This document shows, one piece after another, positions 51,308 to 59,375 of a stretch of 64,000 bases of DNA. The stretch's first letter is position 1; each line of letters starts with the position of its first letter. The notes beneath the pieces were generated by a model. That model ran no database searches, was not told the origin of the DNA, and saw nothing but the letters and a program-made list of their open reading frames with translations. The DNA lies in the NCBI RefSeq assembly GCF_030209835.1, contig NZ_JARVRF010000013.1, forward strand, positions 60,475 to 124,474. Reading direction: 5' to 3'. This stretch comes from Arthrobacter sp. efr-133-R2A-120. Lineage in GTDB: Bacteria > Actinomycetota > Actinomycetes > Actinomycetales > Micrococcaceae. The position numbers were made by a program, and so were the translations under genes.

Positions 51308-52699
51308 GTGAGCGAACCAACAACCCGGCGGGCGTCCGGCATTGCGGCTGCGGCGGTGGCACTTGCTCTGGTCGCATTGCTGGCCGGGGTCCTCTGGTGG
51401 ACGGTCACCAACGATCCAGCCGCGGAGTGGGTGTCCCCCCTTGGCACGCTGGCCGCCTGGACGGTCTTCGTCCCGGCAGCATTGGCGGCGCGCCGGATCC
51501 CTGCGCGGTACGCGGCCGCCGTGGTGCTCCTGGGCTCCCTTCTGGTGGGAGCAGCGGCCATCGCCGCACCGCCGGCCACCAGCAACGACTCTGCACGCTA
51601 TGCGTGGGACGGCATCGTCCAGAAAGCCGGAATCTCCCCTTATGCCCACGTTCCGGCGGACGAGGCGCTGCGGCCGCTGCGGCCGGCCTGGCTGTTCCAG
51701 GACCCCGGACCGGACGGAACCTGCCATGCCAATCCCTTCCCGACGGGCACGGAGACCACTACCAACATTCCAAGCGGCAGCATCCTGTGCACGGCCATCA
51801 ACAGGCCCGCCGTGCCCACCGTCTATCCGGCGGTGGCGGAGCTGTATTTCCTGGCCGTGCGGCTCATCCCCGGTTCCGAAGTGGGGTTTATCGCCTTTCA
51901 GCTGGCCGGGCTGCTGCTCAGCCTCGCGATAACGGCAGCGCTGTTGACGTTCCTGCGCCGCACCGGAAGGCCCGCACACCGAGCCGTGTGGTGGGCATGG
52001 TCCCCGCTGGTGGCCTTTGAAGCCATCAACGGTGCGCACGTGGATGCGTTGGGCACCGCTCTGGTCTTGGCCGCGGCGCTGCTGCTGGTGGGCGGGCGCA
52101 CACTGGGCTCCGGCGTGGCCTTTGGCGCGGCGGTGGCCACCAAGCTCATTCCGGCCATCAGCGCCCCGGCCATGCTGTACCGGCGGCCGGTCCGCTTTGT
52201 GGCTGCGGCCGTGGCCACATTTGCCTTGACATACGTGCCATATCTCCTCGCCAGCGGTTGGGCTGTACTGGGCTATCTGCCCGAATACCTTCGCTCGGAG
52301 GGATACGACGGGCAGGACAGCCCGCGCTTCACCCTGTTGAAGCTGCTGCTCCCGGCCAGTTGGGCGGCCTCGGCCGCACTGGTGCTGCTGCTCGTCCTGG
52401 CCATTTACGTGTGGCGGACCACCGACGTCTCCCGGCCTTGGGACGGACAGGTGCTGATGGTCGGAGGAATGTTGCTGATCGTCTCGCCCAGCTACCCCTG
52501 GTACGCGCTGTTGCTGTTGCCGTTCGTGGTGCTGAGCGGCCGTTACGAGTTCACCAGCATCGCTCCCGTGCTGGCCCTGATGTATTTCACCGGGGCCGAA
52601 CCCTACGGCCAGTTGACAGCGCGAGTGGGCCTGGGCGCCGTCGTCGTGCTTCTCGTGGTTGCCACGGTGTTGAGGCGACGGCTGCGAAGCACGGTGTGA
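51308..52699 (+). CDS. GT87-like polyprenyl-phosphate mannosyltransferase / GT-C membrane protein
   Basis: This protein of about 463 residues has 10 or more hydrophobic helices and a long extracytoplasmic loop after the first pair (NDSARYAWDGIVQKAGISPYA), with the aspartate- and tyrosine-rich pattern of GT-C enzymes that use lipid-linked sugars. SPSYPWYALLLLPF near the C-terminus is typical of GT87 proteins. GTG at 51308 is chosen; an earlier start would overlap the divergent Mo gene. It would transfer the sugar made by the upstream genes on the outer side of the membrane. Confidence 0.83.
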   Translation: MSEPTTRRASGIAAAAVALALVALLAGVLWWTVTNDPAAEWVSPLGTLAAWTVFVPAALAARRIPARYAAAVVLLGSLLVGAAAIAAPPATSNDSARYAWDGIVQKAGISPYAHVPADEALRPLRPAWLFQDPGPDGTCHANPFPTGTETTTNIPSGSILCTAINRPAVPTVYPAVAELYFLAVRLIPGSEVGFIAFQLAGLLLSLAITAALLTFLRRTGRPAHRAVWWAWSPLVAFEAINGAHVDALGTALVLAAALLLVGGRTLGSGVAFGAAVATKLIPAISAPAMLYRRPVRFVAAAVATFALTYVPYLLASGWAVLGYLPEYLRSEGYDGQDSPRFTLLKLLLPASWAASAALVLLLVLAIYVWRTTDVSRPWDGQVLMVGGMLLIVSPSYPWYALLLLPFVVLSGRYEFTSIAPVLALMYFTGAEPYGQLTARVGLGAVVVLLVVATVLRRRLRSTV

Positions 52700-52726
52700 A
52701 GTCCGAAACGCAGGGCTGCATCCCGA

Positions 52727-53107
52727 TCAGAGTCCGGGCCGGTGAGATACCTGGTAGAGCGCCAGCATCCAGTCGTCTCCGCTGCGCTGTGCGGCGACAC
52801 CGATGAGTACCGGCAGCGTCGGCCGACCGTCGGCGAACCCGAATTCGACGCTGAGGTAGCCGTAGACGAAGTCGCTTGCGGGCCTCCTCGTTTCGAGGAT
52901 TCGGTACTCTGCGGTCAGCCCGAGGGGCTGGGAGGCATAGTAGTCGGCAACCCCCTGGCGGCCGACAGTGTACGGGTGTAGGCCCTGGAAGACGGCGTCT
53001 TCGGTGAACAGCTCGGCGATGCCTTCGGGGTCGTGTGCGTCAATGGCGGCTATCCAGGGGTCGAGGACGCTCCGCAGGATTTCCGCGTCGGCTGCTGTCA
53101 TAGTCAT
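52727..53107 (-). CDS. SnoaL/NTF2-like fold protein
   Basis: This 126-residue member of the NTF2-like group has DPWIAAIDAHDPEGIAELFTEDAVFQ at the N-terminus in broken family blocks, then a conical fold ending in GDDWMLALYQVSH. It may be an isomerase/cyclase or a binding protein; no catalytic residues can be assigned. GAGGAG lies 7 nt before the ATG. It lies 25 nt downstream of an SDR gene on the same strand. Confidence 0.82.
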   Translation of the reverse strand: MTMTAADAEILRSVLDPWIAAIDAHDPEGIAELFTEDAVFQGLHPYTVGRQGVADYYASQPLGLTAEYRILETRRPASDFVYGYLSVEFGFADGRPTLPVLIGVAAQRSGDDWMLALYQVSHRPGL

Positions 53108-53132
53108 GTGTTTACTCCTCTGGTGGGTGTGG

Positions 53133-53888
53133 TCAGTGGCCGGCGCTCATGCCGCCGTCGACATGCAGTATCTCGCCGGTGACGAACCCGGCGTGCTCAA
53201 GGAAGACGATCGCGTCGACGATGTCGGTCACTTCGCCCATGCGGCCTACCGGGTGCAGTGCTGCGAGGTCTGCATACGTCTCGGGCGAGTGCATGGGGGT
53301 CTTGATCGTGCCTGGGGCCACGGCATTGATCCGGATGCCACGGGTTGCGTATTCGATGGCGAGCGACTTTGTTGCTGACTGCAGGCCGCCTTTGGTCAGT
53401 GATGCCAGCACCGAGGGAACGCGGGAGTCGGCGTTGTCGACAAGGCTCGTGGTCACGTTGACGACGTGGCCCGCGCCGACGGTCAGCATCTGTTCGACGG
53501 CGCGCTGGGTGATGCGGAAGAATCCGTCTAGGTTTACACCGGTCACGGCCGCGTAGTCGTCTGCCGTGTAGTCCGTGAAGTCCTTGGCAATGAACACGCC
53601 GGCGTTGTTGATCAGCGTGTCGAGGCGCCCGAATCGCTCGACCGCTGTGGCGATGATGCGGTCGGCTGTTGCGGGGTCGGCGAGGTCTCCCTGCACGGTG
53701 ACTAGCTCGGGATCGTCGGACATCGGGATGGAGCGCGACGTGGCGATAACGGCCCAGCCGAGCTTGCGGTAGGCGGCGACGACGCTGGCGCCGATGCCCT
53801 GCGACGCGCCGGTGACGACGGCGACCTTAAGGGTTGGGCGGGTGGGCAGGGTGCGGGCGGAGGCGGGGGTGGGTTGCGTTGTGGTCAT
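53133..53888 (-). CDS. short-chain dehydrogenase-like protein lacking the catalytic tyrosine
   Basis: This 251-residue classical SDR fold has the cofactor motif VTGASQGIGASV and NNAGV intact, and PGTIKTPM and HVDGG near the end. The catalytic YxxxK is replaced by ASLTK (VLASLTKGG), so the tyrosine is alanine while Lys remains. Redox activity of the usual kind is unlikely unless another residue serves. It lies next to the LysR gene of the second paralogous locus and above the NTF2-like gene. Confidence 0.85.
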   Translation of the reverse strand: MTTTQPTPASARTLPTRPTLKVAVVTGASQGIGASVVAAYRKLGWAVIATSRSIPMSDDPELVTVQGDLADPATADRIIATAVERFGRLDTLINNAGVFIAKDFTDYTADDYAAVTGVNLDGFFRITQRAVEQMLTVGAGHVVNVTTSLVDNADSRVPSVLASLTKGGLQSATKSLAIEYATRGIRINAVAPGTIKTPMHSPETYADLAALHPVGRMGEVTDIVDAIVFLEHAGFVTGEILHVDGGMSAGH

Positions 53889-53969
53889 GTATCGAGTGTG
53901 ATCCGGATCCGCCTGCTTCTGCCACGACCGCCGTCCTCCCTGCTGGTAGTCCGAGGCTCCCAGAACGGC

Positions 53970-54893
53970 TTAAGGAGTCGGGCGACGGTGCGGGTCGCCA
54001 GCGGGCAGCCAGACCTCGGGGCGATGCAGGTCGAGGTCGCCGAGATCCGCGGACAGGGCCTCGACGACGGCGTGCACGGCGGCCCGCGTCTCGTCGGAGC
54101 GCCACACCAGCGACCACGTCCAGTACACCTCCGGTGCCACGACCGGGCGCTCATGCAGGTCGGGCGGAATCGGGGCGATGATGTCCTTCGGCGATCGGAG
54201 TACGGGGCGGCCGCTGCGCCGTACGTGATCGAAAAACGCGGGGCCGGTGATGCCGCCGTCGGCGATGCGGAGGGTGTGCGCGCCGGTGTCGCGCGCGAAC
54301 TGCCCGGCATAGAGGTTCCACGACGACCACGAGGCGGTGTCGTCGTCGAGCAATGCAACCACGTCCCGGGCCGCCACCTCGCCGACAGTGTCCCCGGCCG
54401 AGACCGCGTGGAGGCGATCGGCACCGAGGAGCGCGGCGCGAAGGCCGTGTTCCTCAAGGTCCGCCGCGCGAACCCAACACACCGCAAGGTCAAGGCTCCC
54501 CTCGGCGACCCGCTCCGCTTGGGTGTGCGACGGCGCGACCCACGGGTCCACGTGCACCTGCGCCACCGACGCCGTGCGCGCGGCGAGGTCGGCCGGGAGC
54601 CAGCTGACATACCCCAGGCGCACCGGCTCGGTCCCGGACAGGCGGGCCGCCCGCAGCTCGACGTTGTCGGCGCGAGCCAGGAGATCGCGTACGTCGGGGA
54701 GCAGGGCAGCTCCGGCCGGGGTGAGGGTTACCGATCGCCGGTCCCGGTCGAACAAACGAACGCCGAGATCCCGTTCTAGCGCCTTGATCTGCTGGGACAG
54801 GGACGGGCCGGCAATGAGCAGCCGGGATGCCGCCCGTCCGAAGTTCAGTTCTTCGGCGACTGCTACGAAATACCGCAGCTGGCGCAGCTCCAT
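53970..54893 (-). CDS. LysR family transcriptional regulator (paralog B)
   Basis: This 307-residue close paralog of the LysR at 25939-26865 begins MELRQLRYFVAVAEELNFGRAASRL and shares LGYVSWLPADL, PSHTQAERVAEGSLDLA and DGGITGPAFF with it. The ATG at 54893 is chosen by alignment with its paralog; the longer frame upstream is not supported. A TACAAT element six bases before the ATG suggests a leaderless transcript. It is divergent from the isomerase and MFS genes and probably regulates them. Confidence 0.93.
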   Translation of the reverse strand: MELRQLRYFVAVAEELNFGRAASRLLIAGPSLSQQIKALERDLGVRLFDRDRRSVTLTPAGAALLPDVRDLLARADNVELRAARLSGTEPVRLGYVSWLPADLAARTASVAQVHVDPWVAPSHTQAERVAEGSLDLAVCWVRAADLEEHGLRAALLGADRLHAVSAGDTVGEVAARDVVALLDDDTASWSSWNLYAGQFARDTGAHTLRIADGGITGPAFFDHVRRSGRPVLRSPKDIIAPIPPDLHERPVVAPEVYWTWSLVWRSDETRAAVHAVVEALSADLGDLDLHRPEVWLPAGDPHRRPTP

Positions 54894-54897
54894 GGCC

Positions 54898-54911
54898 CGA
54901 TTGTACGCCGC
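54898..54911 (-). promoter_or_regulatory. promoter -10 region of LysR B, leaderless
   Basis: CGATTGTACGCCGC is identical to 26871-26884 in front of LysR A. On the minus strand it gives TACAAT six bases before the start codon. Confidence 0.55.
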
Positions 54912-54913
54912 TA

Positions 54914-54927
54914 GGAGGCTCTGCCTA
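54914..54927. promoter_or_regulatory. shared dyad GGAGGC-N3-GCCTA, possible LysR operator
   Basis: It matches 26896-26909 except for the three central bases (TCT against GGG). It lies between the LysR B promoter and the divergent isomerase-MFS unit. Confidence 0.5.
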
Positions 54928-55037
54928 TCACAAGCGAGGACGCCGGTCGTGGCGGCTGAATCGGGAGAGGCCGGACGATGAAGCGGTAAGGGATGGCCTG
55001 CAGAAAGGGCCGTCGGAGGAAAGAACGGAGCCAGATC

Positions 55038-55334
55038 ATGCACGAGTTCCTAGTCGAGATCACGACGAGCGTTCCCGAGGGCACAAGCCCTGACGAGGTG
55101 GACCGTCGCCGCGCCGCCGAGGCGGCGCGCGCGCGGGAGCTGGCGGCCGCGGGTCGCCTGGTCCGGTTGTGGCGTCCTGTCGGCGAGCTGCGTAGCATCG
55201 GGACCTGGCGGGCGGCCGACGAGGCCGAGCTGCACGAGAAGGTTCTCGGCACGCTGCCGCTCCGTCCGTGGATGACCGTGACGGTGACCGCGCTCGAGTC
55301 CCACCCGAACGACCCCGGCCGCACGGCATCATGA
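55038..55334 (+). CDS. muconolactone delta-isomerase family protein
   Basis: This 98-residue protein has the ferredoxin-like isomerase fold: HEFLVEITTSVPEG at the N-terminus and RLVRLWRPVGE, LPLRPWMTVTVTAL and HPND further on. It is the intact counterpart of the pseudogene at 27470-27700. True muconolactone isomerases act in the catechol branch of the beta-ketoadipate pathway, but no other gene of that pathway lies here, so the substrate is uncertain. A GGAG site lies eight bases before the ATG; the stop overlaps the MFS start. Confidence 0.88.
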   Translation: MHEFLVEITTSVPEGTSPDEVDRRRAAEAARARELAAAGRLVRLWRPVGELRSIGTWRAADEAELHEKVLGTLPLRPWMTVTVTALESHPNDPGRTAS

Positions 55335-56545
55335 ATTCGATCGTGAGCGCCGCAGTGACTTCCCCCATGAGAGCTTGGTGCCACGTGGGGCAGGCCGCAG
55401 CAGCGCTGGCCGGGGGGATGGGCGTCGGACGGTTCGTGTACACGCCGATCCTGCCCGCCATGCATGCCCAAGCGGGTCTGTCGACGGTCGCAGGGGCGCA
55501 TCTGGCCACCGCGAACTACGTCGGCTACCTCGCGGGCGCGTTGGCCGGCATCGCTTTCCCCGCGGTATCTCGTTCGCGGGCCACGCTTCGGGGCTCCTTC
55601 GCCGTGTTGATCGCGAGCCTGGCGGCGATGCCGGCCACGGAGAGCGAGTTCGTGTGGATGGTCCTTCGCGGCCTGGCCGGCGTGACTAGCGCGTTGATCT
55701 TCGTGTTTGCGGTGAGCGCGCTCCTCAGCGGTTTGCGGGAAAGCCACGCCCACTTGGCGGGCTGGGGCTTTGGCGGAGTCGGCGCAGGAATCGCCGCGTC
55801 TGGGCTGCTGGTTCTAGTGCTCCTGCCAATCACCGACTGGCGGGCCGCGTGGTGGGCGTCTGCCGCGCTCACCGCGGTCCTTGCCGCGATCGGCTGGACC
55901 CTGCGCACGGCGCCCGGGGACCCCACGCCGGCCGTCGGGGCTAAGCTTCGCCCGGTTTGGCCGGGGGCGCCGGGGCGGTTTGCGGCACTGCTCATCTCGT
56001 ACACCTCGTACACCCTTGAGGGCGCCGGCTACATCGTCGCCGGGACGTTCCTCGTGGCCGCGATCGAACAAAAGGCCACAGGGGGGCTCGGATGCAGCGC
56101 CTGGGTGCTGGCCGGAGCGGCCGCTGTGCCGGCGTCAGCACTGTGGATGCGGTTGGGGCGGCGATGGTCCCGCCTCCACCTGCTGCTGGCCGCCCTCGTC
56201 TTACAGGGGGTCGGCATCGCCCTCCCGGCCTTGACGGACGGCGTCGGCGCCGACCTCGCCTCGGCAGCCCTCTTCGGCGGAACGTTCGTCGGGATCAGTG
56301 CGCTCGCTCTTGCTGTCGGCAACGAGCTTCGCTTCCCGAGATCGGTCGGGCTGCTCACCGCGGGATACTCCGTTGGCCAGATCGTCGGGCCGCTGGTCGT
56401 GGCCCCGATTCTGCAGCAGGGATACGGCCCGGCGCTGCTCACGGCTGGGGCAATCGTTTTGGCCGCGGCCGTTACTGCTGCCGGCGTGGGGCGCGTGCCC
56501 GCTCGGCAGTTCTCCACGCCGGCCGTGCCCCTTTCCGAAAAATGA
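55331..56545 (+). CDS. YbfB/YjiJ family MFS transporter
   Basis: This 404-residue MFS protein with about 12 helices begins with the family's GGMGVGRFVYTPILPAM at residues 28-44 in shorter form. Members of this group are often associated with aromatic or organic acid use. ATGA overlap with the isomerase gene shows tight coupling, so both proteins probably handle the same compound, under LysR B. Confidence 0.9.
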   Translation: MNSIVSAAVTSPMRAWCHVGQAAAALAGGMGVGRFVYTPILPAMHAQAGLSTVAGAHLATANYVGYLAGALAGIAFPAVSRSRATLRGSFAVLIASLAAMPATESEFVWMVLRGLAGVTSALIFVFAVSALLSGLRESHAHLAGWGFGGVGAGIAASGLLVLVLLPITDWRAAWWASAALTAVLAAIGWTLRTAPGDPTPAVGAKLRPVWPGAPGRFAALLISYTSYTLEGAGYIVAGTFLVAAIEQKATGGLGCSAWVLAGAAAVPASALWMRLGRRWSRLHLLLAALVLQGVGIALPALTDGVGADLASAALFGGTFVGISALALAVGNELRFPRSVGLLTAGYSVGQIVGPLVVAPILQQGYGPALLTAGAIVLAAAVTAAGVGRVPARQFSTPAVPLSEK

Positions 56546-56627
56546 GGATTCCTCTCTGGCGGGGCCCATCGAGTCCCCGCCGCGATGTCGAGCGCGGGGA
56601 AACCAGCTGGCACATTATGCTCGGGAT

Positions 56628-57323
56628 ATGTCGCCGGATCGCTATCTTACTGAGCTTGCCAGCAGCGTGGACCGTCTAAGCGTCCTGGCACGCCAACCCG
56701 AGGACATCCTGGCTCGTCCTGTGCCGGCCTGTCCTGGCTGGACGCTCAAGGATCTCTTCGGGCATCTGGGGTCAATCGAACGTTGGGCCGCCGAAATAGT
56801 CCTTTCGGGGAAGTTTGTCGAGGAACCGGCACCACCCGCCACCGGCGCCGAAACGTGGTTCCTCGAAGGCACGGACGCATTTCTACGGACAATGGCGGCG
56901 CTCGATCCCGAAGAGCAGTGCTGGAACTTTGGCCCACCCCCGCGCAAAGCCGGTTTCTGGCGTCGGCGCCAGGCACATGAACACGCCGTCCACCTCATCG
57001 ACGCGTGCCAAGCATCAGGGTTGGCGGTTCCCTCTTTCTCAGCAGATTTCATGCTCGACGGAATCGACGAGATCCTGACAATGTTCACCCCGCGACAGCT
57101 TCGGCTGGGTCGTATGGCCCAGCCGGAGGGGACAGTGACATTCCAGGTACCCGGGGCCGGCAGCTGGAGGTTCGGCCAAGGAGCCACCGAGGCCTCGATT
57201 ACCTCCCCGCCGCGCGGGATGTACCTGGGTCTCTGGGGCCGCTCCAATCTCTTGGAAACAGCGATCATCGAAGGCGACAAAGCCCTCGCGATCCGCGTTC
57301 TCCAAGGCCCCCTCACCCCCTGA
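56628..57323 (+). CDS. maleylpyruvate isomerase family mycothiol-dependent protein
   Basis: This 231-residue protein of the DinB-like/MDMPI group has PACPGWTLKDLFGHLGSIERW at the N-terminus in conserved pieces and the helix RRRQAHEHAVHLIDA, whose histidines resemble the metal-binding set of the family. It presumably uses mycothiol. The exact substrate is unknown. The ATG at 56628 has no strong ribosome binding site. It follows the MFS gene by 82 nt. Confidence 0.83.
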   Translation: MSPDRYLTELASSVDRLSVLARQPEDILARPVPACPGWTLKDLFGHLGSIERWAAEIVLSGKFVEEPAPPATGAETWFLEGTDAFLRTMAALDPEEQCWNFGPPPRKAGFWRRRQAHEHAVHLIDACQASGLAVPSFSADFMLDGIDEILTMFTPRQLRLGRMAQPEGTVTFQVPGAGSWRFGQGATEASITSPPRGMYLGLWGRSNLLETAIIEGDKALAIRVLQGPLTP

Positions 57324-57426
57324 ACAAACCCCATCCGGGGGTCTGCGAACGCGCCGGAACAGGCAAGTCCCATCCGCTACCTCTGCGGCTACGAACCAGT
57401 GTCACAGAGCAAGAGGAGAGGTGACC

Positions 57427-58344
57427 ATGAGTGTTCAGCAGAAAAGCGCCCCCACGCTGCGGCGGCATGTCGTTCCCACGGAGCTAGGGCGCTGCACAGT
57501 GCGTGTCCAGCAGGGTGCCCCGGGACGGTGGGGCGTGTCCGGCACCCCGGAGGTCTACCTCCACGGCGCCGCGGGATCCCGGACCACTTTCCAGGCCCTG
57601 CTTTCCGGGGCACCGACTTCCGGGGAACCGGCCAACGACCGGGTCCTGATTGATCTGCCGGGCTGGGGCGAATCCACGAACGGTGCCCGGCTGGAACGGT
57701 TCAGCCTCGTGGCGATGGCACGCGCCGTCACCGGAGTGCTGAAAGCGCTCGGCTACCAGCGGTGGAACCTGGTGGGCCACTCCATGGGAGGCTTCCTGGC
57801 CCTGCACATGGCTGCGGCATGGCCGGAGCAGACCGCCAGCGTAGCCGCCATTTCGGCCACCACATTCAGTGTGTCCGACGCGTGCAGGGCGCCGCTCCCC
57901 GGCCTTTACAGATTCCCGGCGTTCACCGGCATGCTGCTGGCCATGCGCACCATGGCGGCCCTCGGTCCGGCAGGGACGGCACTGGTGCGTACTGTCTCCG
58001 CCACACCCCTCATGGGACCACTGATGTCTCCGTTCTTCGCAGATCCGGCAGCCATTCCCCCGGTCGAGATCCGCGAGCTCGGCTACGATGCCCGGCCGGC
58101 CAGCTTCTCTGCTGCCGCAAGGGCAGCCGCGCACTACGATTTCGGCCAGTGGCTCGGCATCCGCTGCCCGGTTCTGGCAATCCGCGGCGACAGCGATGTG
58201 TTCACGCCCGAGTCTGATCTGGCCCGCTTGGCAGTTATAGTCCCCCACGCCCGGCTGGCGACAATCCCGCGCTGCGGCCACTTCGCCCACATCGAGCAGC
58301 CCGATCACGTGCAACGGCTGCTCGGCGAACTGTGGTCCTGGTGA
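57427..58344 (+). CDS. alpha/beta hydrolase
   Basis: This 305-residue alpha/beta hydrolase has the oxyanion region YLHGAAGSRTTF, the nucleophile VGHSMGGF near residue 118, acidic RGDSDVFTPESDL and the catalytic histidine in CGHFAHIEQP. AGAGGAG fits the ATG at 57427 better than the GTG at 57421. The substrate is unknown. It ends 30 nt before the convergent GyrI-like gene. Confidence 0.9.
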   Translation: MSVQQKSAPTLRRHVVPTELGRCTVRVQQGAPGRWGVSGTPEVYLHGAAGSRTTFQALLSGAPTSGEPANDRVLIDLPGWGESTNGARLERFSLVAMARAVTGVLKALGYQRWNLVGHSMGGFLALHMAAAWPEQTASVAAISATTFSVSDACRAPLPGLYRFPAFTGMLLAMRTMAALGPAGTALVRTVSATPLMGPLMSPFFADPAAIPPVEIRELGYDARPASFSAAARAAAHYDFGQWLGIRCPVLAIRGDSDVFTPESDLARLAVIVPHARLATIPRCGHFAHIEQPDHVQRLLGELWSW

Positions 58345-58374
58345 AGTGTCTCCCAGACGTCCCGGCAGGAGGAA

Positions 58375-58818
58375 CTACTTCAGAAGGTGCACGACCGTCG
58401 TTTCAGTATCGGCCTGATCGGGTGTCGGATCTCCGTAGATCTCCCAGGAGTGCCCGGCAGACTCCCTGTGATTCGCCGCCATCCACTCGTCGATCGCGTT
58501 GTACGCCTCGTTCATACGGTCGTACGGCCCATGGTGGACTGCTACGGCAGCCTCGCCTCCGGGCGTTTCGGTCGCGTAGACCTCGCCCGCCGTTTCGAAG
58601 CTGCGCGTGACTTCGACGCCGAAGTCGCACAGAAGGGGTGCGTCGGGCGTGTTCGAGTGGTGGTAGACGAAGATATTGTGGCCGTCCGTCCACAGACCCG
58701 GCTGACTGCGAATGAAGTCCCAGACAAGGCCCACCGCAGGGCCCCATGCGGAACCGACGTCGCCTGGTGCGACCTCGCGCCGGACGGCGGCCAGCATGCG
58801 CGGGCGGACAGTCTGCAC
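58375..58818 (-). CDS. GyrI-like / AraC effector-binding domain protein
   Basis: This protein of about 147 residues shows the stand-alone effector-binding fold by VAPGDVGSAWGPAVG, NIFVYHH, EVYATETPGGEAAVAVHHGPYDRM in shorter blocks, and the closing TETTVVHLL. No DNA-binding domain is present. The start is uncertain: GTG at 58818 is used because no ATG in frame lies close by and no ribosome binding site is evident. An ATG in another frame overlaps it. Confidence 0.7.
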   Translation of the reverse strand: MQTVRPRMLAAVRREVAPGDVGSAWGPAVGLVWDFIRSQPGLWTDGHNIFVYHHSNTPDAPLLCDFGVEVTRSFETAGEVYATETPGGEAAVAVHHGPYDRMNEAYNAIDEWMAANHRESAGHSWEIYGDPTPDQADTETTVVHLLK

Positions 58819-58846
58819 GTTGACGGGGCCGACATGCGCGAGTCGG

Positions 58847-59152
58847 CTAGTACTTGTCCGCAGAGTCGACCGATTCCCCGACGGTGATTTCAGGTGCCAC
58901 ACTGGGGTCGCCGCCGACTGAACCAATGAACGCCTGGATCTCGGGATCACCGAAGAATTTTTGGAACGCCTCCGTCGATTCCCATTCGTCGACCACGAGG
59001 ACGAACCCGTCCCCGACTGCGAACTGATGGTGAATCGCCCCAGCCGCCCGGCCGCGCTCGCCCCATTGGCGATACTCGTCCGCGCGCTCCTCCAGCGACT
59101 TGGCGAAAACGCTCGTGTCACCGGAAACCTTGGTTGCAATGATGACAGACAT
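58847..59152 (-). CDS. antibiotic biosynthesis monooxygenase (ABM)-fold protein
   Basis: This 101-residue protein has the ferredoxin-like ABM fold: VIIATKVSGDTSVFAKSLEER, FVLVVDEWESTEAFQKFF, and DPEIQAFI. Members are heme-degrading, quinol-oxidising or simply stress-related proteins. A strong AGGAGGT precedes the ATG. It shares a strand with the GyrI-like gene 28 nt downstream. Confidence 0.87.
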   Translation of the reverse strand: MSVIIATKVSGDTSVFAKSLEERADEYRQWGERGRAAGAIHHQFAVGDGFVLVVDEWESTEAFQKFFGDPEIQAFIGSVGGDPSVAPEITVGESVDSADKY

Positions 59153-59375
59153 GATGTGACCTCCTATGGCCTGGACTCAGCTCGTGGCAGCCAGCCACGC
59201 GACGATGCGCGTGAACGGTCCGACACGTGAAAGACCATACTCACTCCGCGTGGCGACCGCCCGAGTGGCCGCTACTTGTCATTAGCCACGATCTGTCCAC
59301 GGGTTCTCTAGTTACTGAACCGGATAGGATCTCCGGGTACCCAGCTTCCAGAACGTCCTGAAAGAACCGCACCGC

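Noticed and set aside
54894..55043. 50-residue N-terminal extension of LysR B
   Set aside because: The paralog starts at the equivalent MELRQL and a -10 element lies just upstream of that codon.
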